Assembly: GCF_013087515.1 (NCBI RefSeq)
Contig: NZ_JABFCN010000014.1
Coordinates: forward strand, 35,663-99,662
Direction: 5' to 3'
DNA: 64,000 nt
DNA from: Rhizobium sophorae
GTDB taxonomy: Bacteria > Pseudomonadota > Alphaproteobacteria > Rhizobiales > Rhizobiaceae
Within the stretch, counting starts at the first letter, position 1. Each line of letters opens with the position of its first letter. The notes under the pieces are model-generated. The model did not search any database. It saw only the letters and a list, made by a program, of their open reading frames with translations, and had not been told where the DNA came from. A program made the translations under genes and the position numbers. Below, one piece after another: positions 52,395 to 63,100 of the stretch.

Positions 52395-53494
52395 TCCCAT
52401 TCCTCGACATCAAAGCGCAATATGCGTCGATCAAGGGCGAGATTGACGCCGCCGTGCTGGGCGTCCTTGCCTCGGGACAGTACGTATTGGGCGACGAGGT
52501 CGCGCGTTTCGAGCAGGAATTCGCCGACTATTGCAACGTCAAGCATGCGATAGCCGTCAACACCGGAACGAGTGCCTTGCATCTTGCCCTCCTTGCGTCG
52601 GGCGTTGGCCCCGGCGATGAGGTCATTACCGTGCCATTCACGTTCGTCGCAACCGTGTCGGCGATCTGCTATACGGGCGCACAACCCGTATTCATCGATG
52701 TTGAGCCCGTGACACTCACGATGGATCCGGCTGAGGTCGAGGCAAAGATTACTCCCCGGACCAAGGCCATTGTCCCCGTCCATCTCTACGGTCAAATGGC
52801 CGATATGGATGCGATCAAGGCAATTGCCGACCGCCACGGGATACCCGTCATCGAAGACGCCTGCCAGGCCCATGGGGCGCAATACAAAGGCCACCGCGCC
52901 GGCAGTATCGGCGTATCCGGCTGCTTCAGCTTCTATCCGGGCAAAAACCTCGGCGCCTGCGGCGAGGGGGGTATAGTCGTTACCAATGACGATGATCAGG
53001 CCAAGACGATGCGCATGCTGCGTGACTGGGGTCAGGAGCAACGCTATCACCATCTGCTGAAAGGCTTTAACTATCGCATGGACGCCATTCAAGGCGCGAT
53101 CCTGCGTGTCAAGCTCCGGCACCTTGAAGACTGGACCGAGGCACGTCGCAGCCATGCGCGCCGCTACTCTTCGCTGCTTGCCGGATCGACGGATTTGACG
53201 ACTCCTGTTGAAGCAGCCGACCGGCGTCACGTCTATCATGTCTATGCCATAAGAAGCCACGATCGCGAAGGGCTTCAACGCCTGCTCAGCGCGGAAGGCA
53301 TTCCGTCCGGGCTCCATTATCCTATCCCTGTTCATCTGCAGAAGGCCCATGCCGACCTTGGTTACCAGGCCGGGGATTTCCCGGTCTCGGAAGCTGCGGC
53401 ACGGGAGGTCCTCTCGCTGCCGATCTATCCAGAGATGCCTGTACGACACGTTGACCAGGTGGTCGCCGCGTTGGAGTACGCCTATGTCAGTTAA
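52391..53494 (+). CDS. DegT/DnrJ/EryC1/StrS sugar aminotransferase (WbpE-like)
   Basis: A 367-residue PLP-dependent sugar aminotransferase. N-terminal IPFLDIKAQYASIKGEIDAA, VNTGTSALHLALLASGVGPG (about 55-74), EDACQAHGAQYKGHRAGS (about 156-173) and the PLP lysine in SFYPGKNLGACGEGG (about 182-196) are all intact. It transfers an amino group to a keto-sugar nucleotide. Coupled by ATGA to the oxidoreductase and overlapping the next gene by 11 bp. Confidence 0.94.
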   Translation: MIPFLDIKAQYASIKGEIDAAVLGVLASGQYVLGDEVARFEQEFADYCNVKHAIAVNTGTSALHLALLASGVGPGDEVITVPFTFVATVSAICYTGAQPVFIDVEPVTLTMDPAEVEAKITPRTKAIVPVHLYGQMADMDAIKAIADRHGIPVIEDACQAHGAQYKGHRAGSIGVSGCFSFYPGKNLGACGEGGIVVTNDDDQAKTMRMLRDWGQEQRYHHLLKGFNYRMDAIQGAILRVKLRHLEDWTEARRSHARRYSSLLAGSTDLTTPVEAADRRHVYHVYAIRSHDREGLQRLLSAEGIPSGLHYPIPVHLQKAHADLGYQAGDFPVSEAAAREVLSLPIYPEMPVRHVDQVVAALEYAYVS

Positions 53495-54203
53495 CGGCGC
53501 AGGCGAGGCTCGACTGGTGCAGGCGGTCCATGGTCGCCATGAAAGACCGGCAGATCCTGGCTACCAAACCGGGTTGGTCGAAGAGCTCAGACAATCATAC
53601 GGGCGCGCTGGCCTGATAGACCTCTATGGTCGTTTCGCCACAGGCGACGGTGTCGTCGACACACTGATGCGGAAAGCCATTTGGCAAGCGATCGCGCGGA
53701 GCTGCGGCGCGGGACTGCAGGTTGCGGGCGGCGCCGGTTTCAAACATCCGGAAACGTTTGAAATCGGCAATGGCGTGTTCATCGGCGCCCAGGTCTATAT
53801 CCAGGGCCGCTTCGACGGCACTTGCGTGATCGGCGACAATGTCTGGATCGGCCCGATGGCCTATTTCGACGCACGCGACCTGGTTATCGAGGATTGTGTC
53901 GGCTGGGGGCCGGGCGCCAAAGTGCTTGGGTCGACCCACACCGCACTGCCGGTAGATGTGCCGATCATTCGCACGGATCTCGAAATCAAGCCGGTCCGCA
54001 TCGGCGCATGGGCCGATATTGGAACGAACGCAACAATTCTTCCCGGCGTGAGCATCGGAAAGGGAGCGATCGTCGGAGCGGGCGCAGTCGTTGTTTCCGA
54101 TGTCGAACCGTTTTCAGTCGTGGCGGGTGTGCCGGCGAAGTTCATACGCTGGCGCACGGAAGCCGATCCTGTGCTGGATATATCGCATGGAGGAAGATCG
54201 TGA
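53484..54203 (+). CDS. Hexapeptide-repeat acyltransferase
   Basis: A 239-residue acyltransferase with an N-terminal ~80-residue helical extension, then hexapeptide repeats (IGNGVFIGAQVYIQGRFDGT, about 92-111; ADIGTNATILPGVSIGKGAI, IVGAGAVVVSDVEPFSVVAG). The start is ATG 53484, inside the end of the aminotransferase gene; an earlier in-frame start at 53349 lies deep in that gene. It probably acetylates or acylates an amino or hydroxyl group of the repeat unit or its precursor. Ends overlapping the epimerase GTG. Confidence 0.88.
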   Translation: MSVNGAGEARLVQAVHGRHERPADPGYQTGLVEELRQSYGRAGLIDLYGRFATGDGVVDTLMRKAIWQAIARSCGAGLQVAGGAGFKHPETFEIGNGVFIGAQVYIQGRFDGTCVIGDNVWIGPMAYFDARDLVIEDCVGWGPGAKVLGSTHTALPVDVPIIRTDLEIKPVRIGAWADIGTNATILPGVSIGKGAIVGAGAVVVSDVEPFSVVAGVPAKFIRWRTEADPVLDISHGGRS

Positions 54204-55174
54204 GAAATCAACGGGTACTCATTACCGGCGGAGCCGGCCTGATCGGGTCGCATATCGCCGATCTCGTCGCATTGGAGAAGCCGCGCGAGATTATCATCCT
54301 CGACAACTTCGTGCGTGGACGCCGGGACAACCTCAGCACGGCAATAGCTGGCGGGTCCGTAAACATCATCGAGGGAGATATCCGTGACAGAGCCTTGTTG
54401 GCGAAAACCTTCGAGGGCGTGGACATCGTCTTTCACCAGGCGGCTATCCGCATCACGCAGTGCGCCGAAGACCCACGGCTTGCCTTCGATGTACTGGCCG
54501 AAGGCACGTTCAATGTTCTCGAAGCTGCCGTAAAGGCAGGTGTGTCGAAGGTCGTCGCTGCCTCTTCGGCCTCTGTGCTGGGCTTGGCCGAGAGCTTTCC
54601 GACCACCGAAGCGCATCATCCCTATAATAACAGGACGATCTACGGGGCGGCCAAGACGTTTAACGAGGGGCTGCTTCGCAGCTTTGCGGAGATGTACGGT
54701 CTGCGCTATGTGGCGCTGCGCTATTTCAACGTATACGGGCCGCGAATGGACGTTTACGGCGCCTATACCGAAGTGTTGATCCGCTGGATGGAACGCCTGG
54801 CGACCGGAATGCCACCCCTTGTCTATGGCGATGGCAGCCAGACGATGGACTTCGTCGATGCACGTGACATCGCCCGGGCAAACCTGCTGGCTGCGAAGAG
54901 CGATGTCACGGATGAAGTGTTCAATGTCGCGAGCGGCGAGGAAATAAGCCTCCTGCAACTTGCGCAGATGCTGAGCAGCATCATGGGTGTCTCACTCGAA
55001 CCGCAGCATAAGGAAGCCCGCACGGTCAACGGCGTGACCCGTCGTCTTGCCGATATCAGCAAGGCCGAGAAGCTTCTGGGCTTCAAGGCGGAAATATCGA
55101 TGGAGCAAGGGCTTCGCGACCTTGTCGCATGGTGGCAGATGAAGACCGCTGCGGCAGGAGGGCAAGCTGCATGA
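54200..55174 (+). CDS. NAD-dependent sugar-nucleotide epimerase/dehydratase
   Basis: A 324-residue extended SDR of the GalE/WbpP type: VLITGGAGLIGSHIADLV (about 6-23), VFHQAAIRITQCAEDPRLAF, ASSASVLGLAESFPTTE (about 120-136), and YGAAKTFNEGLL (YxxxK, about 149-160). LRYFNVYGPRMD (about 175-186) is typical. Starts with GTG overlapping the previous TGA (GTGA) after GGAGGAAG. It probably epimerises a UDP-sugar used by the same pathway. Confidence 0.92.
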   Translation: MRNQRVLITGGAGLIGSHIADLVALEKPREIIILDNFVRGRRDNLSTAIAGGSVNIIEGDIRDRALLAKTFEGVDIVFHQAAIRITQCAEDPRLAFDVLAEGTFNVLEAAVKAGVSKVVAASSASVLGLAESFPTTEAHHPYNNRTIYGAAKTFNEGLLRSFAEMYGLRYVALRYFNVYGPRMDVYGAYTEVLIRWMERLATGMPPLVYGDGSQTMDFVDARDIARANLLAAKSDVTDEVFNVASGEEISLLQLAQMLSSIMGVSLEPQHKEARTVNGVTRRLADISKAEKLLGFKAEISMEQGLRDLVAWWQMKTAAAGGQAA

Positions 55175-56385
55175 GCCCGTCTCTATCAACGATTCCGGTC
55201 GCCAAGCCCGTCCTCGGAGAAGAGGAGGCTGAGGCCGCGCGCCGCGTTATTATGTCAGGATGGGTAACGCAGGGGCCGGAAGTCGTGGCCTTCGAGGGCG
55301 AATTCGCGGCCTTTGTCGGCGCTGCACATGCCTGCGCCGTTTCAAACTGCACGACCGCACTGCATCTCGCCTTGATGGCGGTCGATGTCGGCGCCGGCGA
55401 TGAAGTCATCACGGTCAGCCATTCGTTCATCGCCACCGCGAATGCTGTTCGATACTGCAATGCGGTGCCTGTCTTCGTCGACATCGAAGCAGATGGTTAC
55501 AATATCGACCCCAGCCTGATCGAAGCAGCCATCACGCCCCGCACCAAGGCAATCCTATGTGTGCATCAGCTTGGCATGTCTTGCGATCTCCGGTCGATCG
55601 TGGAGATCGGCAAGCGCCGTCAGCTCCCGGTCATCGAAGATGCGGCATGCGCGACGGGAAGCGAAATCTTGTGGGACGGGCGTTGGGAAAAGATCGGCAA
55701 GCCGCATGGCGACATTGCCTGTTTCTCCTTCCATCCCCGAAAGGTCGTCACGACAGGTGATGGTGGCATGTTGACCACCGCCAATCCCGAATATGATCGA
55801 AAATTCCGGCTGTGGCGTCAGCATGGCATGAGCGTCACCGATGCTGTTCGCCATGGCTCGAAACAGGTGATTTTCGAAGACTATGACGAATTGGGCTACA
55901 ACTACCGTATGACCGACCTTCAGGCTGCCGTCGGAAGGGAACAGTTGCGGCGGCTGCCGGGGCTGATTGCGCAGCGCAGGCGGCTCGCCGAGCAATATCG
56001 TGAGCGCCTGTCTACGATCCCTGGACTCTCACCGGTCGAGCCGCATTGGGCCCGTAGCAACTGGCAGAGCTTTTGCGTGAGGCTGCCTGATGCCGTCGAC
56101 CAGCGGACCGTCATGCAGACTCTGCTCGACCAAGGGATCTCGACCCGGCGCGGCGTGATGAACATTCATCTGGAAGGTGCCTATTCCGACCAGAATTCTC
56201 ATCGTGCTGCCACAAGCCTGAAGCGAAGCGTGGCAGCGCAGCGGCAAACAATAATCCTGCCTCTTTATGCTCAGATGACGGATCTCGACATCGTCAGGGT
56301 TGTCGAAGCACTTCGAAGCGCATTGGCTGAGGCGGCCAGCATACCCGCCGCCGTACAGCACGGTCGGGACATCGCTCTTGTGTGA
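55171..56385 (+). CDS. DegT/DnrJ/EryC1/StrS aminotransferase
   Basis: A 404-residue sugar aminotransferase, second in this operon. IPVAKPVLGEEEAEAARRVI (about 9-28), VSNCTTALHLALMAVDVGAG (about 63-82), and the PLP lysine in CFSFHPRKVVTTGDGGM (about 184-200) are conserved; the motif HPRK...GDGG is that of LpsC/PerA/FlmB-like members. It starts at ATG 55171, overlapping the epimerase stop. Its action with the epimerase may give an amino sugar distinct from that of the first aminotransferase. Followed by a strong terminator at 56430-56461. Confidence 0.92.
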   Translation: MSPSLSTIPVAKPVLGEEEAEAARRVIMSGWVTQGPEVVAFEGEFAAFVGAAHACAVSNCTTALHLALMAVDVGAGDEVITVSHSFIATANAVRYCNAVPVFVDIEADGYNIDPSLIEAAITPRTKAILCVHQLGMSCDLRSIVEIGKRRQLPVIEDAACATGSEILWDGRWEKIGKPHGDIACFSFHPRKVVTTGDGGMLTTANPEYDRKFRLWRQHGMSVTDAVRHGSKQVIFEDYDELGYNYRMTDLQAAVGREQLRRLPGLIAQRRRLAEQYRERLSTIPGLSPVEPHWARSNWQSFCVRLPDAVDQRTVMQTLLDQGISTRRGVMNIHLEGAYSDQNSHRAATSLKRSVAAQRQTIILPLYAQMTDLDIVRVVEALRSALAEAASIPAAVQHGRDIALV

Positions 56386-56429
56386 TGTCTTGATTGCGTG
56401 ATGCAATCTTTGCTGTGCCGCAGGGCCTG

Positions 56430-56461
56430 ATGCGCATCGCCTCGATGCGCATTATTTTTTT
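56430..56461 (+). terminator. Rho-independent terminator of the amino-sugar operon
   Basis: Perfect 10-bp stem (56430-56439 with 56443-56452), 3-nt loop, then TTATTTTTTT. Lies between the convergent aminotransferase and flippase genes; the T-run reaches the flippase stop codon. Confidence 0.9.
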
Positions 56462-57971
56462 AGGCGAATTTCGCGATCCATCCTCTGATCACTGCGGGCA
56501 TCATCTCGGGCGGAAGAAGCTGGACCAGCATGCGCAGCGAGTAGATCCCCGTCAGAGCTACGGCCAAGGCGCCGATCCCTATCGCCGGCCATAGCGGCAA
56601 GACCCAAAACGCCGAGAATACCAACACCGATGCAGGTAGGAAAAGCAGCACGTGCCTACGGTTGGCTGCGGACCAGCGGAAGCCGGTAAGCCGCCGCACG
56701 ATCACGTAAATGAGGATGCTATGCCAGACGTAGAGGCCGAAAAACGCCATGCCGGCTCCTGGCGTACCGAACTTCGATACAAAGTGCCATGCCAGCCCTA
56801 CATGCACCAGCGTGGCCGCTACCTCCGTCCAGAAGAAAATAGCCTGGGCACGCTTCGCCACGATGATGAAACCCATCGGCCACGCGATGATCCTGAGCAT
56901 CATGCCAAGGCAGATCCAGCGCAAGAGATCCACCGCCCCATGAAACTCCGAAGAATAGAATAGGCTCATCATGAGCGGCGCCAGCGTCAACGTCGCGAGC
57001 AGACCAGGGCCGGCCAGAAGGACGCTGATCTCCGTCTGTTCATTGACCAGGCGGTTGCATTCGACATGATTGTCCGCGGTTGCGGTCAAGCGCGGATAGA
57101 AGTCCGTTCCCATCGCCTGCAAAATGAAGCCGGCATAGAGACCGCCCAACCCCCAGGCCGCCTGATACAATCCTGCGGCCATTACGCCTCCGTCCTTCAA
57201 TATGATGATGCGGATGACATAGGCCGCACCGAAGGTCATAAGTCCGCTCGCCATGAACACGGCGCCGAGTCTCAGCAGAGGTGCCCACTCTTGACCAAAT
57301 TGGCGAACCGACATTCGCGGCGGGTGTGCGCCTATCCGTCTGCTGTACCACCAGGTGGAGAGCGTTGTGGCGGCCGCAATCGCCACGACCGAGGGTGCGA
57401 TCGCCTGCGTGCCGAACAGGTAAATCAGCGGGACGGTGATCACCGTGCCGAAAAAACCTGTGAGCACATTGATGCGGGCAAGATCTGCAATGCCACGTAA
57501 GCCCTGGATCAACGCAGTCTGCCCGGACGACACTATCCGGAAGAATACGGCGAGCGAGAGCAGCGCAATGCCACCGGCGTGCTGGTAGTCGCCGAAGGTG
57601 AAATCCGAGACCGGAAATGCCAGCGCCGCAAGAAGGAGCGCGCCAAGCAAGCCGAGTATCATCGATATGCATCTCAACGCCTTCGCCGACTGTGCGATCC
57701 TCGCTTCGTCGCCGGTACCGGCAGCCTCGGCGACCTGCCGCACCCCGCTGCCGCCCAGTCCCAGACCAGCGGCCGTTTGCGCGATATCGACGATTGACTG
57801 GTAGAGGCCCATGAGCCCCACGCCTTCTGGCCCAAGCAGAACGGCCAGGGCCTTGTTGCGAATGATGCTCAGAGCGACGTTCACGAGCGAGGAACCGCCC
57901 ATCAGCATCGTCGACTTGAGGATCTGGGTATAAGTCTCCCCACTGGTTGGGATCATGCGCAAAGTCATCAA
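56460..57971 (-). CDS. Polysaccharide flippase (Wzx/O-antigen translocase)
   Basis: A 503-residue inner-membrane protein with about 12-14 membrane segments. N-terminal STMLMGGSSLVNVALSIIRN KALAVLLGPEGVGLMGLYQS (positions about 20-59) matches the WzxE/PST translocase family. It would flip the lipid-linked repeat unit to the periplasm for polymerisation by the ExoQ-like protein. It is single, convergent with the amino-sugar operon, and 244 bp downstream of the ExoF gene on the same strand; the gap 57972-58215 shows nothing else. Confidence 0.9.
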   Translation of the reverse strand: MMTLRMIPTSGETYTQILKSTMLMGGSSLVNVALSIIRNKALAVLLGPEGVGLMGLYQSIVDIAQTAAGLGLGGSGVRQVAEAAGTGDEARIAQSAKALRCISMILGLLGALLLAALAFPVSDFTFGDYQHAGGIALLSLAVFFRIVSSGQTALIQGLRGIADLARINVLTGFFGTVITVPLIYLFGTQAIAPSVVAIAAATTLSTWWYSRRIGAHPPRMSVRQFGQEWAPLLRLGAVFMASGLMTFGAAYVIRIIILKDGGVMAAGLYQAAWGLGGLYAGFILQAMGTDFYPRLTATADNHVECNRLVNEQTEISVLLAGPGLLATLTLAPLMMSLFYSSEFHGAVDLLRWICLGMMLRIIAWPMGFIIVAKRAQAIFFWTEVAATLVHVGLAWHFVSKFGTPGAGMAFFGLYVWHSILIYVIVRRLTGFRWSAANRRHVLLFLPASVLVFSAFWVLPLWPAIGIGALAVALTGIYSLRMLVQLLPPEMMPAVIRGWIAKFA

Positions 57972-58215
57972 TTATCCTTCGCCGCTATCCTGTGGGGCAG
58001 GATCTCCGGCGCACTGTCGCCGGCATGTTGCCCAACGCTGTCTGGAAGATATGCGGCACAGGCAGTCTTGATGGGGAAGGACGCGCACTTAAAGATCTGG
58101 TCGGATTCACGCCAGCCTATATCAAGAGCAACGTCTCTGGCGCTGGTGGTCTGAGCGCCTCGGCGCTGCTCAATCGTCCGCTGCGAGTTCGGTTGCAATA
58201 CATGCTTTTCGCGGG

Positions 58216-59529
58216 TCACTGGCTTGCCTGACTGGCGTGTGTCTCAGTTTTACGCGGCAGGTCGGCGGGCGCGGCCTGAGACACCCGATCCGCAATTGGG
58301 GTTCGAACGACCCTCACGACATCACCCGGGATCAGCGCCGTTGTTTCGGAGGCCTGGAACTGCCTGATTTGCCCTTTGCTTCGCCGGCTCACTGTAAAGG
58401 TCAGCGGGAGCGCCTCGTCGGTGGTAGTCGAGCCTCCCCCTGCCGCGAGATCATCGAGAAGCAGTTTTTGCGTCATCTCGCGCTTCAATTTGAACTGATC
58501 GAGGCTTGCCTGTTCCGACTGCAATTCGGAAGCGACTTCGCTTCGCCGCGTATCATAAAGCCCCTCAAGATTTCGCGTTGTCTCACTGATCGCCTGACGG
58601 CCCCGCATGATGGCGGTGACAAGGTCGAGCCGATCGGAGCGGTAGGTGGTGAGCAACCGTTCCAGATCCAATTGACGCGACGAGAGTGTGAGGCCTTTCG
58701 AGACCAGCGTTTTGACGCTGGTCAGCTGCTCCTCGATCGATTTGATATTGTCCTCCGAGCCCTGCACCTTCTCGCCCAGCATGCCGACTTCACTGTTCAA
58801 AAGATCACGCAATTCCGTGAGCGCCTTCGACTGCCTCTCCAGCGCATTTGCTCGAGCCTGAAAAATGACCCGTTCCTCGTTGTATATTCCCGCAGCGTAT
58901 GGCTGATCGACGCCGAGCGTCTGATCGAACGTTATCTCCGTCGCCCCGGTCATCTCTGCTTTGAGCCGTGCTAATTTGGCAGTGCTGCGCAACAGCGAGT
59001 GGTCGATGTCGCGCAATTCGCCTGCGAGTTTGATCGTCTGCGATTGCTGCTGACTTGTGGCGCGGAATGGGCCACCGCTCATTGCCAGGGATTGCAGGAC
59101 GGTAAGTCCGGAGCGGAATTTGTACTCCCCGGGCGTGGTTACGTCTCCGACGACATAGATTGGCGGGTATTCGAGAATTTCGATGGTGACCGCGGGTGGC
59201 TGAACCAATCCGATTTTTTCTTGCAGACGCTTGGCAATCTCGGTTGTGAGGCTGGCGTTATCGCGATTGCCGACGGAAAGGGATCCAAGAAAGGGCAAAA
59301 AGACAGCGCCATCATCCGAGACGGTGTATTCGCCGCCAAGCGCATCCCATCGTTCATATTGGCCTTTGGACTGCATCCATTGGACAATCGTCAGACGGAT
59401 TTTCGTTTGCGGAGCAAAAGGAGTGTCATCGGCGAGAGCCGGCAGTACAGTTCCGGCAAGAAAGACGAGTGTACTGATAACAAGCGTCGCCGGAAAAAAC
59501 ACGTTGAGAACGCGATACGATAGCTTCAT
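58216..59529 (-). CDS. exoF: ExoF-type polysaccharide export protein
   Basis: A 437-residue periplasmic/outer-membrane-associated protein. Signal peptide about 1-33 (FFPATLVISTLVFLAGTVLP, cleavage near ALA-DD), polysaccharide-export domain with GEYTVSDDGAVFLPFLGSL (about 65-83), an SLBB-like segment PPIYVVGDVTTPGEYKFRSG (about 122-141), then a long coiled-coil (about 175-370) and a second short beta segment (ALIPGDVVRVVRTP). Length and coiled-coil match Sinorhizobium ExoF. It works with the flippase, polymerase and BY-kinase in export. Confidence 0.9.
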   Translation of the reverse strand: MKLSYRVLNVFFPATLVISTLVFLAGTVLPALADDTPFAPQTKIRLTIVQWMQSKGQYERWDALGGEYTVSDDGAVFLPFLGSLSVGNRDNASLTTEIAKRLQEKIGLVQPPAVTIEILEYPPIYVVGDVTTPGEYKFRSGLTVLQSLAMSGGPFRATSQQQSQTIKLAGELRDIDHSLLRSTAKLARLKAEMTGATEITFDQTLGVDQPYAAGIYNEERVIFQARANALERQSKALTELRDLLNSEVGMLGEKVQGSEDNIKSIEEQLTSVKTLVSKGLTLSSRQLDLERLLTTYRSDRLDLVTAIMRGRQAISETTRNLEGLYDTRRSEVASELQSEQASLDQFKLKREMTQKLLLDDLAAGGGSTTTDEALPLTFTVSRRSKGQIRQFQASETTALIPGDVVRVVRTPIADRVSQAAPADLPRKTETHASQASQ

Positions 59530-60102
59530 TTACATGTCCAGCCTGCAAGAGCATCCTTAAACGGACACTGGTTCAACGCCTTACGCGCTACGCGAGCGTC
59601 GGGCGCGAGGTCCGAAGCCGTAGTGCTAGTGTGCAATCTGGCGAAGCCTTGAGGAAGGTGGCGGTTGTTTGCTTCGCCTTATCACTATTGATGAGGTGGG
59701 GGGAGGGTGCTTAGCCTAAATCGAGCAGGAACATCTACCCTCGGCGCGGCACAGAGGCATCGGCAGGCGGTCATGCGCGCAGCAAGAGGCGCGCTCGCCG
59801 CGAAGCACAGCGATCCCTTGCGGCAGAGCCGTTGTTTGGATCGTCGATGTTGCGAGACGATGATATTGACCGGCGGCGTCGCCTTAACGGTCGGCGCAAA
59901 GAAAAAAAGGCCTCGAAACGAACACTTCGCGTGTCTCGCCCATCACGTGGTCCATGCCAACACTGCCGTTTGCCCAAAGGATGCCGCCCGTAGAGCGAAA
60001 GGCGTAGGACCTACTCGCTTATTTTTGGGCTATCATTCAGGGCTTCGTAGCAAACGATCCCCGTAGATTCGATCCCGATAATCTCGCGAGAGAGGGCCTG
60101 CC
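59530..60102. other. Intergenic region before the giant surface protein
   Basis: 573 bp. It should carry the promoters of the ExoF gene (minus) and of the giant protein gene (plus). The open frame 59707-60066 is Arg/Ala-rich and looks non-coding. No repeats or RNA genes seen. Confidence 0.4.
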
Positions 60103-63100
60103 ATGTATCGCAATGCTCGCCGGTGGACATCACGCTCACTCCTGCTGGATTCGTTGGTTCCCCGATGGTTGACCGTCGGCGGAAAGGGAAAGCCTCGCAC
60201 GCCTGCCGATAAGCGCGAGGATAGTGCTCAACTTGCGACATCCGTGCAAACGGCGGATGGAAACAAGCATTATGGTACGCTTGTCGACAATCCCGAGAAC
60301 AACGCGGCGCTCAATGAGCATGATGTTGGACAGAGTGCGGGCGTGATCGGTGACGCGCACGGTCGGGCGCATATCAACCACCCAGCGCCGTCCTCGCCTG
60401 ACGCTTTCGCAGCAAATCGCGAGACGGGGATTCGGAGCGGTGACACTGCCGCGCCTCGGTTGTTCGCCCACATGCGTGGTTTTGCAGATTCCGAGCGGGA
60501 CGCGGATGGAGTTGCATTCGGGGCTCAGTCGTCCCTTTATCGCACCTACGCTGGAATGAGCCTCATAGGCGACGATCCTTTGGCGCCGTATCTGCCGCAA
60601 AGCCCTGCACCGACAGCTTCGGAGCAAGGTTCTACTGTGGTAACGGGCGAGCGTTCTCATTCGGGCAATGTCGTCATTCTCGAATCGAGCCCGTCAGCGC
60701 AGGCGACCGCGCAGCATGATGGAGTTAACTCACTGGCGTTTGGCATGCCCTTTGGTGTGTGCGGATGCGGCTATTTTACGTCCCCCACGCGGATTCTCGA
60801 TTGGGCCCATGGCGGCGCCATGCTTCAAGAGGACGGTCAATTGCCGGGAACCAGGCTGACCGAGGGGCCGGACTATGTATCGACGATCAAGCGGGCCATA
60901 GGCGCCTCGATCAGCGACCCGCTTCTCGATCGTGACTTGTCCCCCCTCTCGGGCTGGCGCGGAACCGCGACGTGGACGGACTCGGCGATCTTGAACGGAG
61001 CGTTGCCAGGCGGCGGTGAGATCGGAACGGGCACCGCCGGTTCCAAGGGCATCGGCATCCTTTCCGGCTCGGTGACGACGCCACCTTCTACGCAGCGGTC
61101 GTTGACGACGCAAAATCTGGCGGCCGCGGCTGCGGCCAGCAACCTGATCGTGCTGGAAAACCAGAAGCAGGGTAACCCGGAGAGCGAGTGGGGCATCGAC
61201 GGTGCCGGTAGCTCCAACATCGAGGGATTTGCGACCGACATCAGCGTCGACAACGGCAAGACGATCAGCTTCAAGATCAATACCAATTCCACCAATTATC
61301 GGATCGACATATACCGGCTCGGCTATTATGGCGGCATGGGCGCCCGCAAGGTCGACACCATTCAGCATACCGGATTGCAGACACAGCCAAATCCGTTGCG
61401 CAACGCCTCGACCGGCACGGTGGATGCCGGCAACTGGGCCGTGTCGGCCTCGTGGACTGTACCGGAGGACTCCGTCTCGGGTGTCTATATCGCCAAGCTC
61501 GTGCGTCAGGATGGCACCTCCGGCCAAAATCATATCCCGTTCATCGTGCGCGACGACGACAGCCAGAGCGACATCGTCTTCCAGACCGCAGATCAGACCT
61601 GGCAAGCTTACAACGGCTGGGGCGGCGCAAACTTCTATGGCGGCAACGGTCCGGCGACGGGGCAGGGTGCTGGTCGCGCCTATGCGGTCAGCTACAACAG
61701 ACCGATTGCGACCCGCGGCGGGGTTGGCACTTTTGCCGGTCCGCAGGATTACCTGTTCGGCGCCGAATATGCGGGTATCTATTGGCTGGAACAGAACGGC
61801 TACGACGTGTCCTACCTGTCGGGTGTCGACGCCGACCGTTATGGCAGCCTGTTGCTCAATCACAAGACTTATATTGATGCCGGGCACGATGAATACTGGT
61901 CTGGGCAGCAGCGGACAAATGTCGAAGCCGCGCGCGATGCGGGCGTCAACCTGATGTTCTGGAGCGGTAACGAGGTCTATTGGCGCACCCGTTGGGGCAA
62001 TGCCTATAGCGCCGACGGCACGCCTTATCGCACTCTGATCTCGTACAAGGAGACATGGTCGCCCAGCGCGAGCATTGACCCTTCCAACGAATGGACAGGC
62101 ACATTCCGTGATCCGCGCCTCAGCCCACCCGCCGTCGGCGGTGGAAACCCGGAAAACTCGCTGACCGGACAGTTGTTCAAGGTCGATGATGTCGGCAGCA
62201 ATCTCCAGGCGATCAAGGTCGGATATGACGACGCCAACCTGCGCTTCTGGCGCAATACGAGCGTTGCCAATCTTCAGCCTGGCCAGACGGCAACGCTCAC
62301 CAAGAACTATCTTGGTTACGAATGGGACGAAGCGGTCGATAATGGCTTCGATCCGGCTGGCCTTGTCAAGCTGTCGTCGACGACGGTTCCGGTCAGCACC
62401 TACTTGCTCGACTACGGAAACACGACCGGAAATGCGACCTCGACCCACAATCTGACGCTCTATCGTGCGCCGAGCGGTGCGCTGGTGTTCGGCGCCGGTA
62501 CCGTCTACTGGACATGGGGCCTCAGCGACAATCACGACAAGGAGGCGACTCCGACCGATCCCCGCGTGCAGCAGGCGATGGTCAATCTGCTTGCCGACAT
62601 GGGCATTCAGCCGGGAACACTGCAATCCGGACTCGTCGCTGCAACCAGTTCCACGGACCTTGTTGCACCGACGTCCGTCATCACCGTACCCGCGACGGTG
62701 GCCGTTGGATCCACCGTGACGATTACAGGCACCGCTGCCGACACGGGCGGCGGGGTCATCGCCGGCGTCGAAGTTTCCACCGACAACGGGGCGAGCTGGC
62801 ATCCGGCGACAGGCGATGAGAACTGGACTTATACCTGGTCGCCGCAGGTCGCCGGCAGCTACACGATCCGGTCCCGCGCCGTTGACGATAACATCAACCT
62901 TGAAACGCCCTCGGCAGGACGCACGGTCACCGTCGGCGGGCCGAGTTATACGTCCCTCTTCGGCGCGGCGACGCCAGCCGTCGTCAACACAAACGATACG
63001 TCGGCTGTCGAGCTCGGGGTCCGCTTCCAGACCTCTGCGGCAGGGACCATCACCGGCATCCGCTTTTACAAGGGCAGCCAGGATACGGGTACCCATACCG

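Noticed and set aside
53861..54958. Minus-strand frame of 365 codons
   Set aside because: Antisense to the acyltransferase and epimerase genes; no family motif.
59707..60066. Plus-strand frame of 119 codons before the giant gene
   Set aside because: Arg/Ala-rich, no ribosome site, no recognisable motif.
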